NCBI RefSeq assembly: GCF_015500075.1
Contig: NZ_CP045496.1
Location: 5,342,001 to 5,406,000, forward strand
Reading direction: 5' to 3'
Source: Mesorhizobium sp. INR15
Lineage (GTDB): Bacteria > Pseudomonadota > Alphaproteobacteria > Rhizobiales > Rhizobiaceae
DNA length: 64,000 bases
The notes under the pieces were generated by a model, which was given only the letters and a program-made list of their open reading frames with translations, made no database searches and had not been told where the DNA came from. How positions within the stretch are numbered: the first letter of the stretch is position 1; each line of letters begins with the position of its first letter. Of this stretch, positions 17,047 to 26,368 are shown piece by piece. The translations under genes and the position numbers were made by a program.

Positions 17047-18171
17047 ATGACCAACGAACGGCGCCGGCCTCCCCGGATCTTTCGGTCCATTGGTTTGCTA
17101 AGCTTCTGCCTTGTCGGTGCCTCGACCACTTTCGACGCTTTTGCTGTCGGCGCTGCCATTCCAGTGGTCGCCGATGTGGCGCGCCGTGCCGATGTCCCGG
17201 TCTTCCTTGTCGGCCTCGGCTCAGTCGTGCCGCTGCGCACCGTGACCGTGACCAGCCGGATCGACGGCGAGTTGATCAAGCTCGACTTCGCTGACGGACA
17301 GGATGTGCATGCCGGCGACCTGCTGGCCGAAATCGATCCGCGTCCCCTGCAGGCTGTGCTTGCACAGGCGCAGGCCACCAAGGCGCGCGATGACGTGTCG
17401 CTGGCGAATGCCAGGCTTGACCTCGCCCGCGCCCAGACCCTGACCACCAAGGGCGTCGGCTCGACGCAGGTGCTGGACACGGCAAAGGCGACGGTGGCGC
17501 AGCTTGAGGCGACCGACAAAGTTGACCAGGCCGCCATCGACATCCAGCAGATTCAGCTCGGCTTCACGCAGATACGCTCGCCGCTGGATGGCCGGGCCGG
17601 CATCCACGCGGTCGATGCCGGCAACATCATCCGCGCCAGCGATACAGGCGGCATCGTCCGGATTAGCCAGATCCACCCGATAGCGGTGGATTTCTCGCTG
17701 CCATCCGGTGATCTTCCGCGCATCCAGGGCGTGATGAAGACCGGCAATGCCCCTGTGGTCGCGCAGGACAACGCCGGTCAGCAACTGGCCTCCGGCCGGC
17801 TGAGCGTTGTCGACAACCAGATCAATGGTGCCACCGCGACAATCAGGATACGCGCCGTCTTCGACAATGCAGACGACCGGCTGTGGCCGGGACAGTTTGT
17901 CGATGTCCGCGTTCAGGCCGACTTGCAACGCAATGTGATCACCGTGCCGGTAACGGCGGTCGTGCGCGGCCCTGACGGGACCTATATATTCGTCGTCGGT
18001 ACGGACAGGCACATCCTCAAACGGGCGGTGACGGTGGCGTATTCGAATGCGGAGTTGGCCATCATCAGGGAAGGGATTGAAGCCGGCGACACCATCGTCA
18101 CCGACGGCCAGTACCGCATTCAGGAGGGAGACCTGGTCGACGTCACCGGCCCGGCCCAGGCAGCGAACTAG
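17047..18171 (+). CDS. RND efflux periplasmic adaptor (MdtA-like)
   Basis: The 374-residue membrane-fusion protein has an N-terminal export segment (ISS-like GLLSFCLVGASTTFDAFA), a lipoyl half-motif (VTSRIDGELIKLDFADGQDV, HAGDLLAEIDPRPLQ), a helical hairpin (residues 100-160), the second lipoyl half (IRSPLDGRAGI) and a beta-barrel domain (residues 210-290). It should link the RND pump at 18175 to an outer-membrane channel. No channel gene is present, so a TolC-type protein elsewhere is presumably used. It is three bases from the pump gene. Confidence 0.92.
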   Translation: MTNERRRPPRIFRSIGLLSFCLVGASTTFDAFAVGAAIPVVADVARRADVPVFLVGLGSVVPLRTVTVTSRIDGELIKLDFADGQDVHAGDLLAEIDPRPLQAVLAQAQATKARDDVSLANARLDLARAQTLTTKGVGSTQVLDTAKATVAQLEATDKVDQAAIDIQQIQLGFTQIRSPLDGRAGIHAVDAGNIIRASDTGGIVRISQIHPIAVDFSLPSGDLPRIQGVMKTGNAPVVAQDNAGQQLASGRLSVVDNQINGATATIRIRAVFDNADDRLWPGQFVDVRVQADLQRNVITVPVTAVVRGPDGTYIFVVGTDRHILKRAVTVAYSNAELAIIREGIEAGDTIVTDGQYRIQEGDLVDVTGPAQAAN

Positions 18172-18174
18172 CGC

Positions 18175-21100
18175 ATGAACATTTCCGCGCCCTTCATCGT
18201 CCGCCCAATCGCCACCACGCTGCTGGCCATCGGCGTGACCATGGTGGGTCTCGTCGCGTATTTCCTGCTGCCGATCGCCGGTGTGCCCCAGGTCGAGATT
18301 CCCACGCTGCAGATATCGGCCAACCTGCCCGGCTCGAGCGCCGAGACAATGGCGACGACGGTCGCCGCACCGCTGGAAAGGCAGCTCGCGCTGATTTCCG
18401 GCGTGACGTCCATCAGCTCGAGCAGTTCGCTTGGACGCACTTCGATCCAGGTCGAATTCGGCCTCGACCGCAGCCTCGATGGCGCCGCGCAGGATGTGCA
18501 AACCGCGATCAGCGCCGCCAGCGGCGACCTGCCGAAGGGCCTTCCCAGCCCGCCGACCTATGAGAAAGCCAACCCGGCCGACGCACAGCTGATGTCGATC
18601 GCCGTTACCTCCAACGACCTGCCGATCGACAAGGTCGACGACTATGTCGAAAACTACCTCGCGCTACAGCTGTCGCGGGTCACCGGCGTCGGGCTCGTCG
18701 ATTTCCACGGCGAGCAGAAATCAGCGGTCCGTGTCCAGGTCGACCCGTCGGCGGCCGCCGCGCTCGGCCTTAGCCTGGAGGACATCCGCGCCGCGATATC
18801 GAGCGCCAGTGTCAATGCGCCGAAGGGTACGCTGAACGGCGCGCGGCAGTCGCTGACCCTGGCCGCCACGGACCAGCTGTCCAACGCAGCCGCCTTCAAT
18901 TCGGTGATCATTGCCTACCGCAACGGCGCGCCGGTTCGCGTCAGCGATATCGGCACCGCCATCGACGGCGTCGAGGACATAAGGCAGGCAGCGTGGCTTG
19001 GCAGCCAGCGTGCCGTCATCATGGACGTTCACAAGCAGCCCGGCTTCAACATCAACCAGACGGTGCAGTTGATCAAGGACGTGCTACCGGAGCTTCAGCG
19101 CACGCTGCCGCCCTCGGTCAAAATGCAGATACTGGGCGATCGCACCCAGACCATCCGGGCTTCCGTTTCAGAGGTGCAGTTCACCATGGCGATCAGCATC
19201 AGCCTCGTCGTGCTGGTCATCTTCCTGTTCCTGCGACATGTGCGCGCCACGCTCATTCCCAGCGTCACCATCCCGGTGTCGCTGCTGTGTACATGCGCGG
19301 CGATGTATCTGCTCGGCTACACGATCGACAATGTGTCGCTGATGGCGCTGACCATCGCCGTCGGCTTCATCATCGACGACGCCATCGTCATGGTGGAGAA
19401 CATTATCCGCCACATCGAGAATGGCGACACGCCGCTGCAGGCGGCGCTCAGCGGATCGCGTGAAATCGGCTTCACCATCGTCTCGATGACCTTGTCGCTG
19501 GTCGCGGTTCTCATCCCCCTGTTGTTGATGGGCGGCCTTATCGGCCGGCTGTTCCGGGAATTCGCGGTGGCGGTCAGTATCGCCATCATGATGTCTGGGC
19601 TGATTTCGCTGACTCTCACTCCGATGATGTGCGGCTGGCTGCTAAAGCCGATCGACCGCAGCGCCCGCGAGAACATCGCGTCGCGGACCCTCGAAGCCAT
19701 TTTTACCGGCATGCTGCGCGTCTATGAGGCCGGCCTTCGCTGGGTGCTGCGCCACAAGCCGGTGATGCTGCTGTTCATGGCGGCGACGCTGGGCGCCACA
19801 GGCTACCTCTACCAGACCATCCCCAAGGGATTTTTCCCGCAGCAGGACAACGGCACCATATCGGGCTCGTCCGAGGCGGCGCAGGACATCTCCTACGATG
19901 CCATGGTGCTGCGCCAGCACGAACTGGCCAAAGTGGTCACCGCCGACCCCGACGTACAGACAGTCTACTACTGGGTTGGCGCCAATCCGACCGTCAACAG
20001 CGGCCGGCTGATGATCGACCTGAAGCCGCTGAGCGAGCGCAAAGCGACCGCGACGCAAGTGATCGCCCGGTTGCGCAAGGCGGCGGCGAAAGTTGAGGGC
20101 ATCGCACTGTTCGGTCAAGCCAGACAGGACGTGCAGATCGGCGCGCGGGTCAGCAAGACTCAGTACCAGTACACGCTGCAGGATCCGGACGTGAACGAGC
20201 TGTTCAAATGGGCGCCGATCATGCTGGCCAAATTGCAGACCTTGCCCGAGCTGCAGGACGCGACGGGGGATCTGCAGGCGAGCGCCCCGAGGATGACGCT
20301 CAGGATCGACCGCGACCTGATCGGCCAGCTCGGAATCACCCCGCAGGCCGTGGACGACACGCTGTATGACGCCTTCGGCCAACGCCAGGTGGCGACAATC
20401 TTTACCCAGCTCGACCAGCATCACGTCGTGCTGGAGCTCCAGCCGCGTTTCCAGGAGGACGCGTCGGCGCTGGCGCGCCTGTTCGTGCGTTCCGCAACCA
20501 GTGGGCAGATGGTGCCGCTGTCGGCATTGGCGCATTACGAGACGTCGGTGTCGCCGCTGACCATCAACCACCAGGACCAGTTTCCGGCGGTGACATTGTC
20601 GTTCAACTTGGCGGCCGGGCATTCGCTTGGCGACGCGATCACCGCGATCCAGAAACTCGAGCGGTCGATGATCATGCCGCCGACGCTGACGACGCGCTAT
20701 CAGGGCTCGGCAAAGGTCTTCCAGTCGTCGCTGGCCAACCAGCCCTACCTGATCCTGGCTGCGATCATTGCCGTCTATATCGTGCTCGGCATCCTCTACG
20801 AGAGTTTCGTGCACCCGATCACCATCCTGTCGACACTGCCGTCGGCCGGCGTTGGCGCCTTCCTGGCGCTGATGGCGCTGGGCTATGATTTCTCGCTGAT
20901 CGCGCTCATCGGCGTCATCCTGCTGGTCGGCATCGTCAAGAAGAACGCGATCATGATGATCGACTTCGCCCTTGAGGGCGAGCGACGACGGAACATGTCG
21001 GCGGAAGATGCCATCTACCAGGCCTGCGTGCTGCGCTTCCGGCCAATCATGATGACGACGATGGCGGCGCTGCTTGGTGGCCTGCCACTGGCGCTTGGCA

Positions 21101-21300
21101 GTGGCGCCGGGTCCGAGCTTCGCCGGCCGCTGGGCATCGCCATTGTTGGCGGCCTGCTGCTGTCGCAATTCCTGACGCTCTACACGACCCCCGTCGTCTA
21201 TATCTATCTGAGCAAAATCGGCCGCAGGCGGCGCCGATCGCCAGATTCAGATATCAAGGTCAATGCGCTTGCCATGGTGCACGCAAAGGCAGCGGAGTAG
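18175..21300 (+). CDS. RND multidrug efflux permease (MdtB/AcrB-like)
   Basis: At 1041 residues this has the full RND length with twelve predicted helices and two large periplasmic loops. It begins MNISAPFIVRPIATTLLAIG. The proton-relay pair is in helix 4, VGFIIDDAIVMVENIIRHIE. FPQQDNGTI marks the start of the second loop and VGIVKKNAIMMIDFAL the helix 10-11 region with the conserved Lys. It exports hydrophobic compounds using the proton gradient. Sequence resembles the MdtB/MdtC branch; a single pump gene suggests a homotrimer. Confidence 0.94.
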   Translation: MNISAPFIVRPIATTLLAIGVTMVGLVAYFLLPIAGVPQVEIPTLQISANLPGSSAETMATTVAAPLERQLALISGVTSISSSSSLGRTSIQVEFGLDRSLDGAAQDVQTAISAASGDLPKGLPSPPTYEKANPADAQLMSIAVTSNDLPIDKVDDYVENYLALQLSRVTGVGLVDFHGEQKSAVRVQVDPSAAAALGLSLEDIRAAISSASVNAPKGTLNGARQSLTLAATDQLSNAAAFNSVIIAYRNGAPVRVSDIGTAIDGVEDIRQAAWLGSQRAVIMDVHKQPGFNINQTVQLIKDVLPELQRTLPPSVKMQILGDRTQTIRASVSEVQFTMAISISLVVLVIFLFLRHVRATLIPSVTIPVSLLCTCAAMYLLGYTIDNVSLMALTIAVGFIIDDAIVMVENIIRHIENGDTPLQAALSGSREIGFTIVSMTLSLVAVLIPLLLMGGLIGRLFREFAVAVSIAIMMSGLISLTLTPMMCGWLLKPIDRSARENIASRTLEAIFTGMLRVYEAGLRWVLRHKPVMLLFMAATLGATGYLYQTIPKGFFPQQDNGTISGSSEAAQDISYDAMVLRQHELAKVVTADPDVQTVYYWVGANPTVNSGRLMIDLKPLSERKATATQVIARLRKAAAKVEGIALFGQARQDVQIGARVSKTQYQYTLQDPDVNELFKWAPIMLAKLQTLPELQDATGDLQASAPRMTLRIDRDLIGQLGITPQAVDDTLYDAFGQRQVATIFTQLDQHHVVLELQPRFQEDASALARLFVRSATSGQMVPLSALAHYETSVSPLTINHQDQFPAVTLSFNLAAGHSLGDAITAIQKLERSMIMPPTLTTRYQGSAKVFQSSLANQPYLILAAIIAVYIVLGILYESFVHPITILSTLPSAGVGAFLALMALGYDFSLIALIGVILLVGIVKKNAIMMIDFALEGERRRNMSAEDAIYQACVLRFRPIMMTTMAALLGGLPLALGSGAGSELRRPLGIAIVGGLLLSQFLTLYTTPVVYIYLSKIGRRRRRSPDSDIKVNALAMVHAKAAE

Positions 21301-21336
21301 ATGCACGCTGCTCTGGCCTGATGCCGCCGGGCGTCT

Positions 21337-22113
21337 TCAAAAGTCGAGCACATCGCGCATTTCGTATTCGCCGGGCGGACGGCTCACTACCCAGAGCGCG
21401 GCGGCGATGGCGCCGGCCGCGAACATGCCGCGATCGCGGGCCGAATGCGACAGCGTCAGGATCTCGTCCTCGGCGGCGAAGCTTACATTGTGGTCGCCGA
21501 CAATGCCGCCGCCGCGCATCACCGCAAAGCCGATCTCGCCGGCTGGTCGAGCGCCGGTGATACCGTCGCGAGCACGCCTTGCCACCGCATCAAGGTCAAC
21601 GCCGCGCCCTTTCGCGGCGGCCTCGCCCAGCATCAGCGCCGTGCCCGACGGCGCGTCGATCTTGCGGCGGTGATGCGCCTCGAAAATCTCGATGTCGTAT
21701 TCCGGGCCAAGCGCTCTCGCTGCTTGCTCGACCAGCCCCATCAGCATGTTGACGCCGAGCGAAAAGTTGCCCGAGCGCACGATGGCTATTGATCTCGATG
21801 CTTCAGCAATGGCGGCCAGTTCAGCGTCTTCGAATCCCGTCGAGCCTATGACAAGCGCCGGTCCGCCACGATCCGCGCAGGCCTTGGCCAGCGCGGCTGA
21901 TGCGACGCCTGAAGTGAAGTCGATGACCACGTCGGCGATGGCGAGCGCCTCATCGCGGCTGACCAGCCCGTCGCCGACGACGCCCTGGCGGTGGAAACGA
22001 GCCGCCAGCGTCAGCCTTGGGTCGGCCTGTACGGCGTCCACGATGCATCGGCCCATATGTCCGTTCGCACCAGCGACAGCTATCCGGATCGGGGTTTGCG
22101 GCGCGGCGTGCAT
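21337..22113 (-). CDS. dapB: 4-hydroxy-tetrahydrodipicolinate reductase
   Basis: The 258-residue protein starts at ATG 22113 with IRIAVAGANGHMGRCIV, the NAD(P)H-binding loop. It also has VVIDFTSG, GSTGF and the catalytic motif EAHHRRKIDAPSGTAL, where the His pair and Lys act in catalysis. It reduces the cyclic precursor of diaminopimelate and lysine. The ATG follows the stop of the helicase gene by seven bases, an unusual partner; rhizobia often have dapB beside gpmA, so this may be a second copy or a rearranged locus. Confidence 0.92.
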   Translation of the reverse strand: MHAAPQTPIRIAVAGANGHMGRCIVDAVQADPRLTLAARFHRQGVVGDGLVSRDEALAIADVVIDFTSGVASAALAKACADRGGPALVIGSTGFEDAELAAIAEASRSIAIVRSGNFSLGVNMLMGLVEQAARALGPEYDIEIFEAHHRRKIDAPSGTALMLGEAAAKGRGVDLDAVARRARDGITGARPAGEIGFAVMRGGGIVGDHNVSFAAEDEILTLSHSARDRGMFAAGAIAAALWVVSRPPGEYEMRDVLDF

Positions 22114-22120
22114 GATCCTC

Positions 22121-24214
22121 TCACTTCCACATGCCACGCATGCGCGCGCCGATGTCGACGCGCACGTCGGGCCGGGGCGCCCTGCCCTCAGTCTGTTGCG
22201 CCGACGGCCACGAAACCTGCTCGAAGGCGCCAAGCAAGGAGGCCGGAATGAAGCGTGTGCGCGAAGCATAGATATGGCGGTCGCCGCGCGCTGCCTGGCC
22301 ATGCGGGAAGAAGCGCTGCGGCATGACCAGGTTGAGATTGTCCTTGGCCCGCGTCATCGCGACATAGAGCAACCGCCGCTCCTCCTCGATGTCTTCCTTG
22401 GTACCGACGCCGAGATCAGCCGGAATGCAGCCGTCGACCGTGTTGAGCACGAAGACGTTCTTCCACTCCTGGCCCTTGGCCGAGTGGATGGTCGACAGGA
22501 TCAGATAGTCCTCGTCGCGGTGCGGCGGCCCGGCCTGGTCGCTGGTCGCGTCAGGCGGATCGAGTGTCAGTTCGGTCAGGAACCGCTCGCGCGAGGCATA
22601 GCCCGAACCGATCTGCTCCAACTGCATCAGGTCGGCCCGGCGCGTCGTTGCGTCCTCATGGATGCGCTCGAGATGCGGCTCGTACCAGAGCCTGATCTGT
22701 TCGAGGTCGGCTGGCCATTTGGCGCCCGCGCGCAGACCGGAATAGAGCGAGACGAAGCCCGGCCAGTCGTCGGCGGTTCGTGCTGGTGGCCGCCAGGCGG
22801 CCAAGCCCATCGCCTCGTCCAGCGCCGACGCCATTGTCTCGACGATCTGTGCGGCAGCCGTGGGGCCGATGCCCGGCAGCAGCTGCAGGACGCGAAAGCC
22901 GGCGACGCGGTCGCGCGGGTTCTCCGCAAACCGCAGCACCGCCAGCACATCCTTGACGTGGGCGGCATCGAGAAATTTGAGGCCGCCGAATTTGACGAAA
23001 GGAATGTTGCGGCGGGTCAGCTCGATCTCGAGCGGGCCACTGTGGTGCGAGGTGCGAAACAACACCGCTTGCGACTTGAGCGCCGTGCCCACCTCGCGCT
23101 CGGCAAGGATGGCATCGCAAACGAAATTGGCTTGGTCGGCTTCGTCGCGCACGGTCACCAGCCTTGGCTTGGCCGCCGATTTGCGCTCCGACCACAAGTT
23201 CTTGGTGAAGCGCTCCGAAGCTTCGCCGATAACCGCATTGGCGGCCGCCAGAATGGTCTCGGTCGAACGGTAATTGCGCTCCAGCATCACGACTTCGGCC
23301 GGCTTTGCGAATTGCTTCGGGAAGTCCAGGATGTTGCGCACTTCGGCGGCACGGAATGAATAGATCGACTGGGCGTCGTCGCCGACCACTGTCAGCCCGG
23401 CGCCATCGGGCTTCAGTGCCAGAAGGATCGACGACTGCAGCCGGTTGGTGTCCTGGTACTCGTCGACCAGAACATGATCGAAGCGCTGGCCAAGGTGCCC
23501 TGCGATCTCCGGTTCGGCCGACATCTGTGCCCAGTAGAGCAGCAGGTCGTCGTAATCGAGCACATTCTGTGCCTGCTTGGCCTCGACGTATCCGGCGAAC
23601 AGCTGCTTCAGTTCCTCGGCCCAGCCGGCACACCAGGGAAAGGCTGATCCCAGGATTTCGTTGAGCGGTGTCTGCGCGTTGACGGCACGCGAATAGATGG
23701 CAAGGCAGGTGCCCTTGGTTGGAAAACGGCTTTCCGTCTTCGACAGCCCAAGCTCGTGTCGGACGAGGTTCATCAGGTCGGCGGAATCCTCGCGATCGTG
23801 GATGGTGAAGGCGGGGTCAAGGCCAATCTCCAGCGCATAGTCGCGCAGCAGTCGGGCGCCGATGCCGTGAAACGTGCCGGCCCAGGTCAGCGCATCGGTA
23901 ACAACAGAGGCATCGCGGCCGAGCACCTCACCGGCGATGCGCTCAACGCGCCGGGCCATTTCGGACGCGGCACGGCGCGAGAATGTCATCAGCAGGATAC
24001 GGCGCGGGTCAGCCCCCTTCACGATCAGGTGCGCAACACGGTGCGCCAGCGTGTTGGTCTTGCCGGAGCCGGCGCCGGCGATGACCAGCAGCGGCCCGGC
24101 GATCTGGCCGGCGCCGTGCTCAACGGCCGTTCGTTGCGCATCGTTCAACCTGGCGAGGTAAGCGGGTTGGACGTCTGGATCACGAAATGTCGAATCAGGG
24201 GCGGCGAGGTTCAT
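22121..24214 (-). CDS. UvrD/Rep-family ATP-dependent DNA helicase
   Basis: This 697-residue SF1A helicase has motif I (VIAGAGSGKTNTLAHRV, residues 44-60), Ia (ILLMTFSRRAA), II (HVLVDEYQDTN), III (VVGDDAQSIYSFR), IV (LERNYRS), V (LSTIHSAKGQEWKNVFV) and VI (EERRLLYVAMTRAKDNL). Between them are the 1B and 2B insertions typical of UvrD/PcrA. It lacks the long C-terminal region of UvrD and is closer to the shorter rhizobial paralogues. It should unwind DNA 3' to 5' in repair. It is co-transcribed with dapB. Confidence 0.93.
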   Translation of the reverse strand: MNLAAPDSTFRDPDVQPAYLARLNDAQRTAVEHGAGQIAGPLLVIAGAGSGKTNTLAHRVAHLIVKGADPRRILLMTFSRRAASEMARRVERIAGEVLGRDASVVTDALTWAGTFHGIGARLLRDYALEIGLDPAFTIHDREDSADLMNLVRHELGLSKTESRFPTKGTCLAIYSRAVNAQTPLNEILGSAFPWCAGWAEELKQLFAGYVEAKQAQNVLDYDDLLLYWAQMSAEPEIAGHLGQRFDHVLVDEYQDTNRLQSSILLALKPDGAGLTVVGDDAQSIYSFRAAEVRNILDFPKQFAKPAEVVMLERNYRSTETILAAANAVIGEASERFTKNLWSERKSAAKPRLVTVRDEADQANFVCDAILAEREVGTALKSQAVLFRTSHHSGPLEIELTRRNIPFVKFGGLKFLDAAHVKDVLAVLRFAENPRDRVAGFRVLQLLPGIGPTAAAQIVETMASALDEAMGLAAWRPPARTADDWPGFVSLYSGLRAGAKWPADLEQIRLWYEPHLERIHEDATTRRADLMQLEQIGSGYASRERFLTELTLDPPDATSDQAGPPHRDEDYLILSTIHSAKGQEWKNVFVLNTVDGCIPADLGVGTKEDIEEERRLLYVAMTRAKDNLNLVMPQRFFPHGQAARGDRHIYASRTRFIPASLLGAFEQVSWPSAQQTEGRAPRPDVRVDIGARMRGMWK

Positions 24215-24259
24215 CGCCCATCAAGCATCGTTTACGCTTTGTTCGCAACGCCCGGCGCG

Positions 24260-24433
24260 TTAGCGCCGCAGGTCTATTCCCATGGCCACCGATTGCCGAC
24301 GCAGAGCCTCACGATCATGCTGCGATGGCGGCAACAACAACGGGTCGACGGCGTCGGGAACGCTGTCGATCATCTGCCGGGTGACACGATAGGCGACGTA
24401 GGCAAAAACACCGGTAACGAGCAGACGAAACAT
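24260..24433 (-). CDS. Small membrane-anchored protein of 57 residues
   Basis: ATG 24433 follows ACGGAG at good spacing and opens a 57-codon frame ending TAA at 24260. The product begins MFRLLVTGVFAYVAYRVTRQ, one membrane helix with flanking Arg, followed by a hydrophilic tail with DPLLLPPSQHDREALRR. The frame falls below a 60-codon cut-off and is easy to miss. It lies 45 bases upstream of the helicase gene on the same strand and may lead that operon. I do not recognise the family. Confidence 0.55.
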   Translation of the reverse strand: MFRLLVTGVFAYVAYRVTRQMIDSVPDAVDPLLLPPSQHDREALRRQSVAMGIDLRR

Positions 24434-24533
24434 GGCTCAAACTCCGTTGGAGCAAGACCAACCGAAGAGACGGTGTTTGGTTCCCTCGCCGTGATCAGTT
24501 GCTTCTGCCGCAACGACACTAACCGGACGATGC

Positions 24534-24794
24534 CTAGTGTGAACCTTCGGGCTTTTCCGGTATTTCGGCGATGCATTCCTCAAGCCGCTCAAGATGGAAC
24601 TTCGCACTGCGAAGCTGGTGTCCGGTTTCGTGCCGCCTGTTGCGCCCCTGAGGCGAGGTCGCCATCAAATCGCGCTCCAACTCGGCTATGCGCGCCCGCA
24701 CCTGCCTGGCCTCGTCTTGCCGCAATGCCTTGATCCAACCGCGCCCGCGCATCTGCTTTACCGCAAGCAACCCATTGATAAACGCTGCGTGCAT
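24534..24794 (-). CDS. Hypothetical small coiled-coil protein
   Basis: The 86-residue frame (start uncertain: ATG 24794 or GTG 24806) has a basic N-terminal third (KQMRGRGWIKALRQDEA) and charged heptad-like helices (RARIAELERDLMA, SAKFHLERLEECIAEI) that predict a coiled coil. No known domain is visible. It lies upstream of the small membrane protein on the same strand with 100 bases between. Codon use resembles neighbours, but the call rests mainly on the helix pattern. Confidence 0.42.
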   Translation of the reverse strand: MHAAFINGLLAVKQMRGRGWIKALRQDEARQVRARIAELERDLMATSPQGRNRRHETGHQLRSAKFHLERLEECIAEIPEKPEGSH

Positions 24795-25201
24795 TATGCC
24801 AAGCACACCCTAATTTATCGCAAGCGTGAAGGTTCGAATTTTACAAATCGCTAATTTAGCAGGAAGAAAGTGGCCGGCGCCGCTTGGGAGGTGCCTGATA
24901 GCGCCGGCCAGGCGGATATCAGGTCCGCCGCGCAGAAGAGCCTAGCTGAGTCTTTCCCCTGGGTCATGGTGATATTATTCATTGATAAAAACGTACGGTT
25001 TCACCTCGCCAACTTATTAGAGGTGGGTCCTTGCCGTGCGGGTCCTCACCATCATGCCGGCGATCTCCTTCAACAGCTTGGCCGCGACACCAGCAGCCCG
25101 GTTGGAGATATCATGGCGGAGTTAAATTCAACGATATCAGCAGCCACGATCGGCTGGCTGACAGTTTGAATCAGACTGACCGCCCAACAGATCGACAGGC
25201 G
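24795..25201. other. Intergenic region with a long-armed inverted repeat
   Basis: Four hundred bases without a convincing gene. It contains TGGCCGGCGC at 24871-24880 and its exact reverse complement at 24901-24910 around a 20-base loop, and a weaker CACCTC/GAGGTG pair at 25002-25025. The central part is AT-richer than its surroundings, as expected for promoter or transcript-end sequence. Confidence 0.45.
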
Positions 25202-26353
25202 TCACGACAGTCTCTGCCTGGCAATGGCGACATGGAAATCGGTGCCAAACAGCAGACCGTCGTCGTTAAAGTCAAAGCCCGGATTGTGCAGTGGCGCGGA
25301 GGTCTCGCCATTGCCGAGAAAGACGAAGCAGCCGGGGACGTGATCGAGGAAACGGGCGAAATCCTCGGATGCGGTCATCGGCTCCGTCGCGACAGCGACG
25401 GTGTCCAAAACGCCGCGCGCGGCTGTAATGGCCTCTTCAACGAGATCGGCGTCGTTGTGCAACGGCACGAATTCCCTGCTGTAACTGACCTCGGCGCTGA
25501 TATTGTGAGCGACCGCAGTACCTTCCGCGATGATACGCATCTGCTTTTCGATCTCGGCGCTGACCTCGGGACGGAAGCTGCGGGCATCGCCGAGAATACG
25601 CGCCAGGCCGGGCAGCGCATTGCGGGTGCCGTCGGTGAGCAGTTCCGTCACCGATACGACCGCGATGTCGGCCGGACTCAGCCTGCGCGAGACAATCGTC
25701 TGCAGATTGGTGACAAGAGCGCAGGCTGCAACCAGCGTTTCATTTCCGGAATGCGGCCGCGCGGCGTGGCCGCCGAGACCCCTGAGCACGATCTCGAAAT
25801 TGTCCTCGGCCGACATGACCGGACCGGCGCGGGTCTCGAAATGGCCGATAGGCAGGCCCGGCATGTTGTGCAGCCCAAAGATCTCGTCAAAGGGAAAACG
25901 CTGCATCAGCCCATCATCGAGCATCGCGAGTGCGCCCCTGCCCCATTCCTCGGCTGGCTGGAAGATAAAGCGCACAGTGCCATCGAAGCCGCCTTGCCCG
26001 GCCAGAAGCTTCGCCGCGCCGAGCAGCATCGTGGTGTGGCCGTCATGGCCGCAGGCATGCATGGTGCCGGGATTGCGCGAACGGTAAGGCGCGCTTGATT
26101 GCTCGGTGATACGCAGCGCGTCCATGTCGGCTCGCAGCGCAACTGCCCGATTGCCGCTGCCGCGCTTCAACGTGCCGACGACCCCGGTGCCGCCCACACC
26201 CTCGGTGACATCGTCGAGGCCGAATTCGCGCAGTTTTGCCGCGACGAAAGCCGCGGTGCGCTTTTCCTCGAAGCCGAATTCCGGATGCGCATGCAGGTCG
26301 CGCCGCCAGATGGTCATCTCCTGCTTCAGCGCATCACGATCGAATTCAGCCAT
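25202..26353 (-). CDS. M20 family amidohydrolase (HipO/IAA-amino acid hydrolase-like)
   Basis: The 383-residue metallohydrolase has the aminoacylase/hippurate hydrolase signatures RRDLHAHPEFGFEE, ALRADMDALRI, MHACGHDGHTTMLLG (metal-binding His), FIFQPAEEWGRGA (catalytic Glu pair) and HNMPGLPIG, plus the dimerisation insert with RGLGGHAARPH. It cleaves an N-acyl group from an amino acid. It is the last gene of the dpaL operon, 15 bases after the second M20 gene, so its substrate is probably an acylated intermediate of that pathway. Confidence 0.9.
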   Translation of the reverse strand: MAEFDRDALKQEMTIWRRDLHAHPEFGFEEKRTAAFVAAKLREFGLDDVTEGVGGTGVVGTLKRGSGNRAVALRADMDALRITEQSSAPYRSRNPGTMHACGHDGHTTMLLGAAKLLAGQGGFDGTVRFIFQPAEEWGRGALAMLDDGLMQRFPFDEIFGLHNMPGLPIGHFETRAGPVMSAEDNFEIVLRGLGGHAARPHSGNETLVAACALVTNLQTIVSRRLSPADIAVVSVTELLTDGTRNALPGLARILGDARSFRPEVSAEIEKQMRIIAEGTAVAHNISAEVSYSREFVPLHNDADLVEEAITAARGVLDTVAVATEPMTASEDFARFLDHVPGCFVFLGNGETSAPLHNPGFDFNDDGLLFGTDFHVAIARQRLS

Positions 26354-26368
26354 TTTCCGCCTCCCGAC

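Noticed and set aside
19642..21168. Open frame of 508 codons opposite the RND pump
   Set aside because: It is antisense to a well-supported pump gene and shows only charged low-complexity text.
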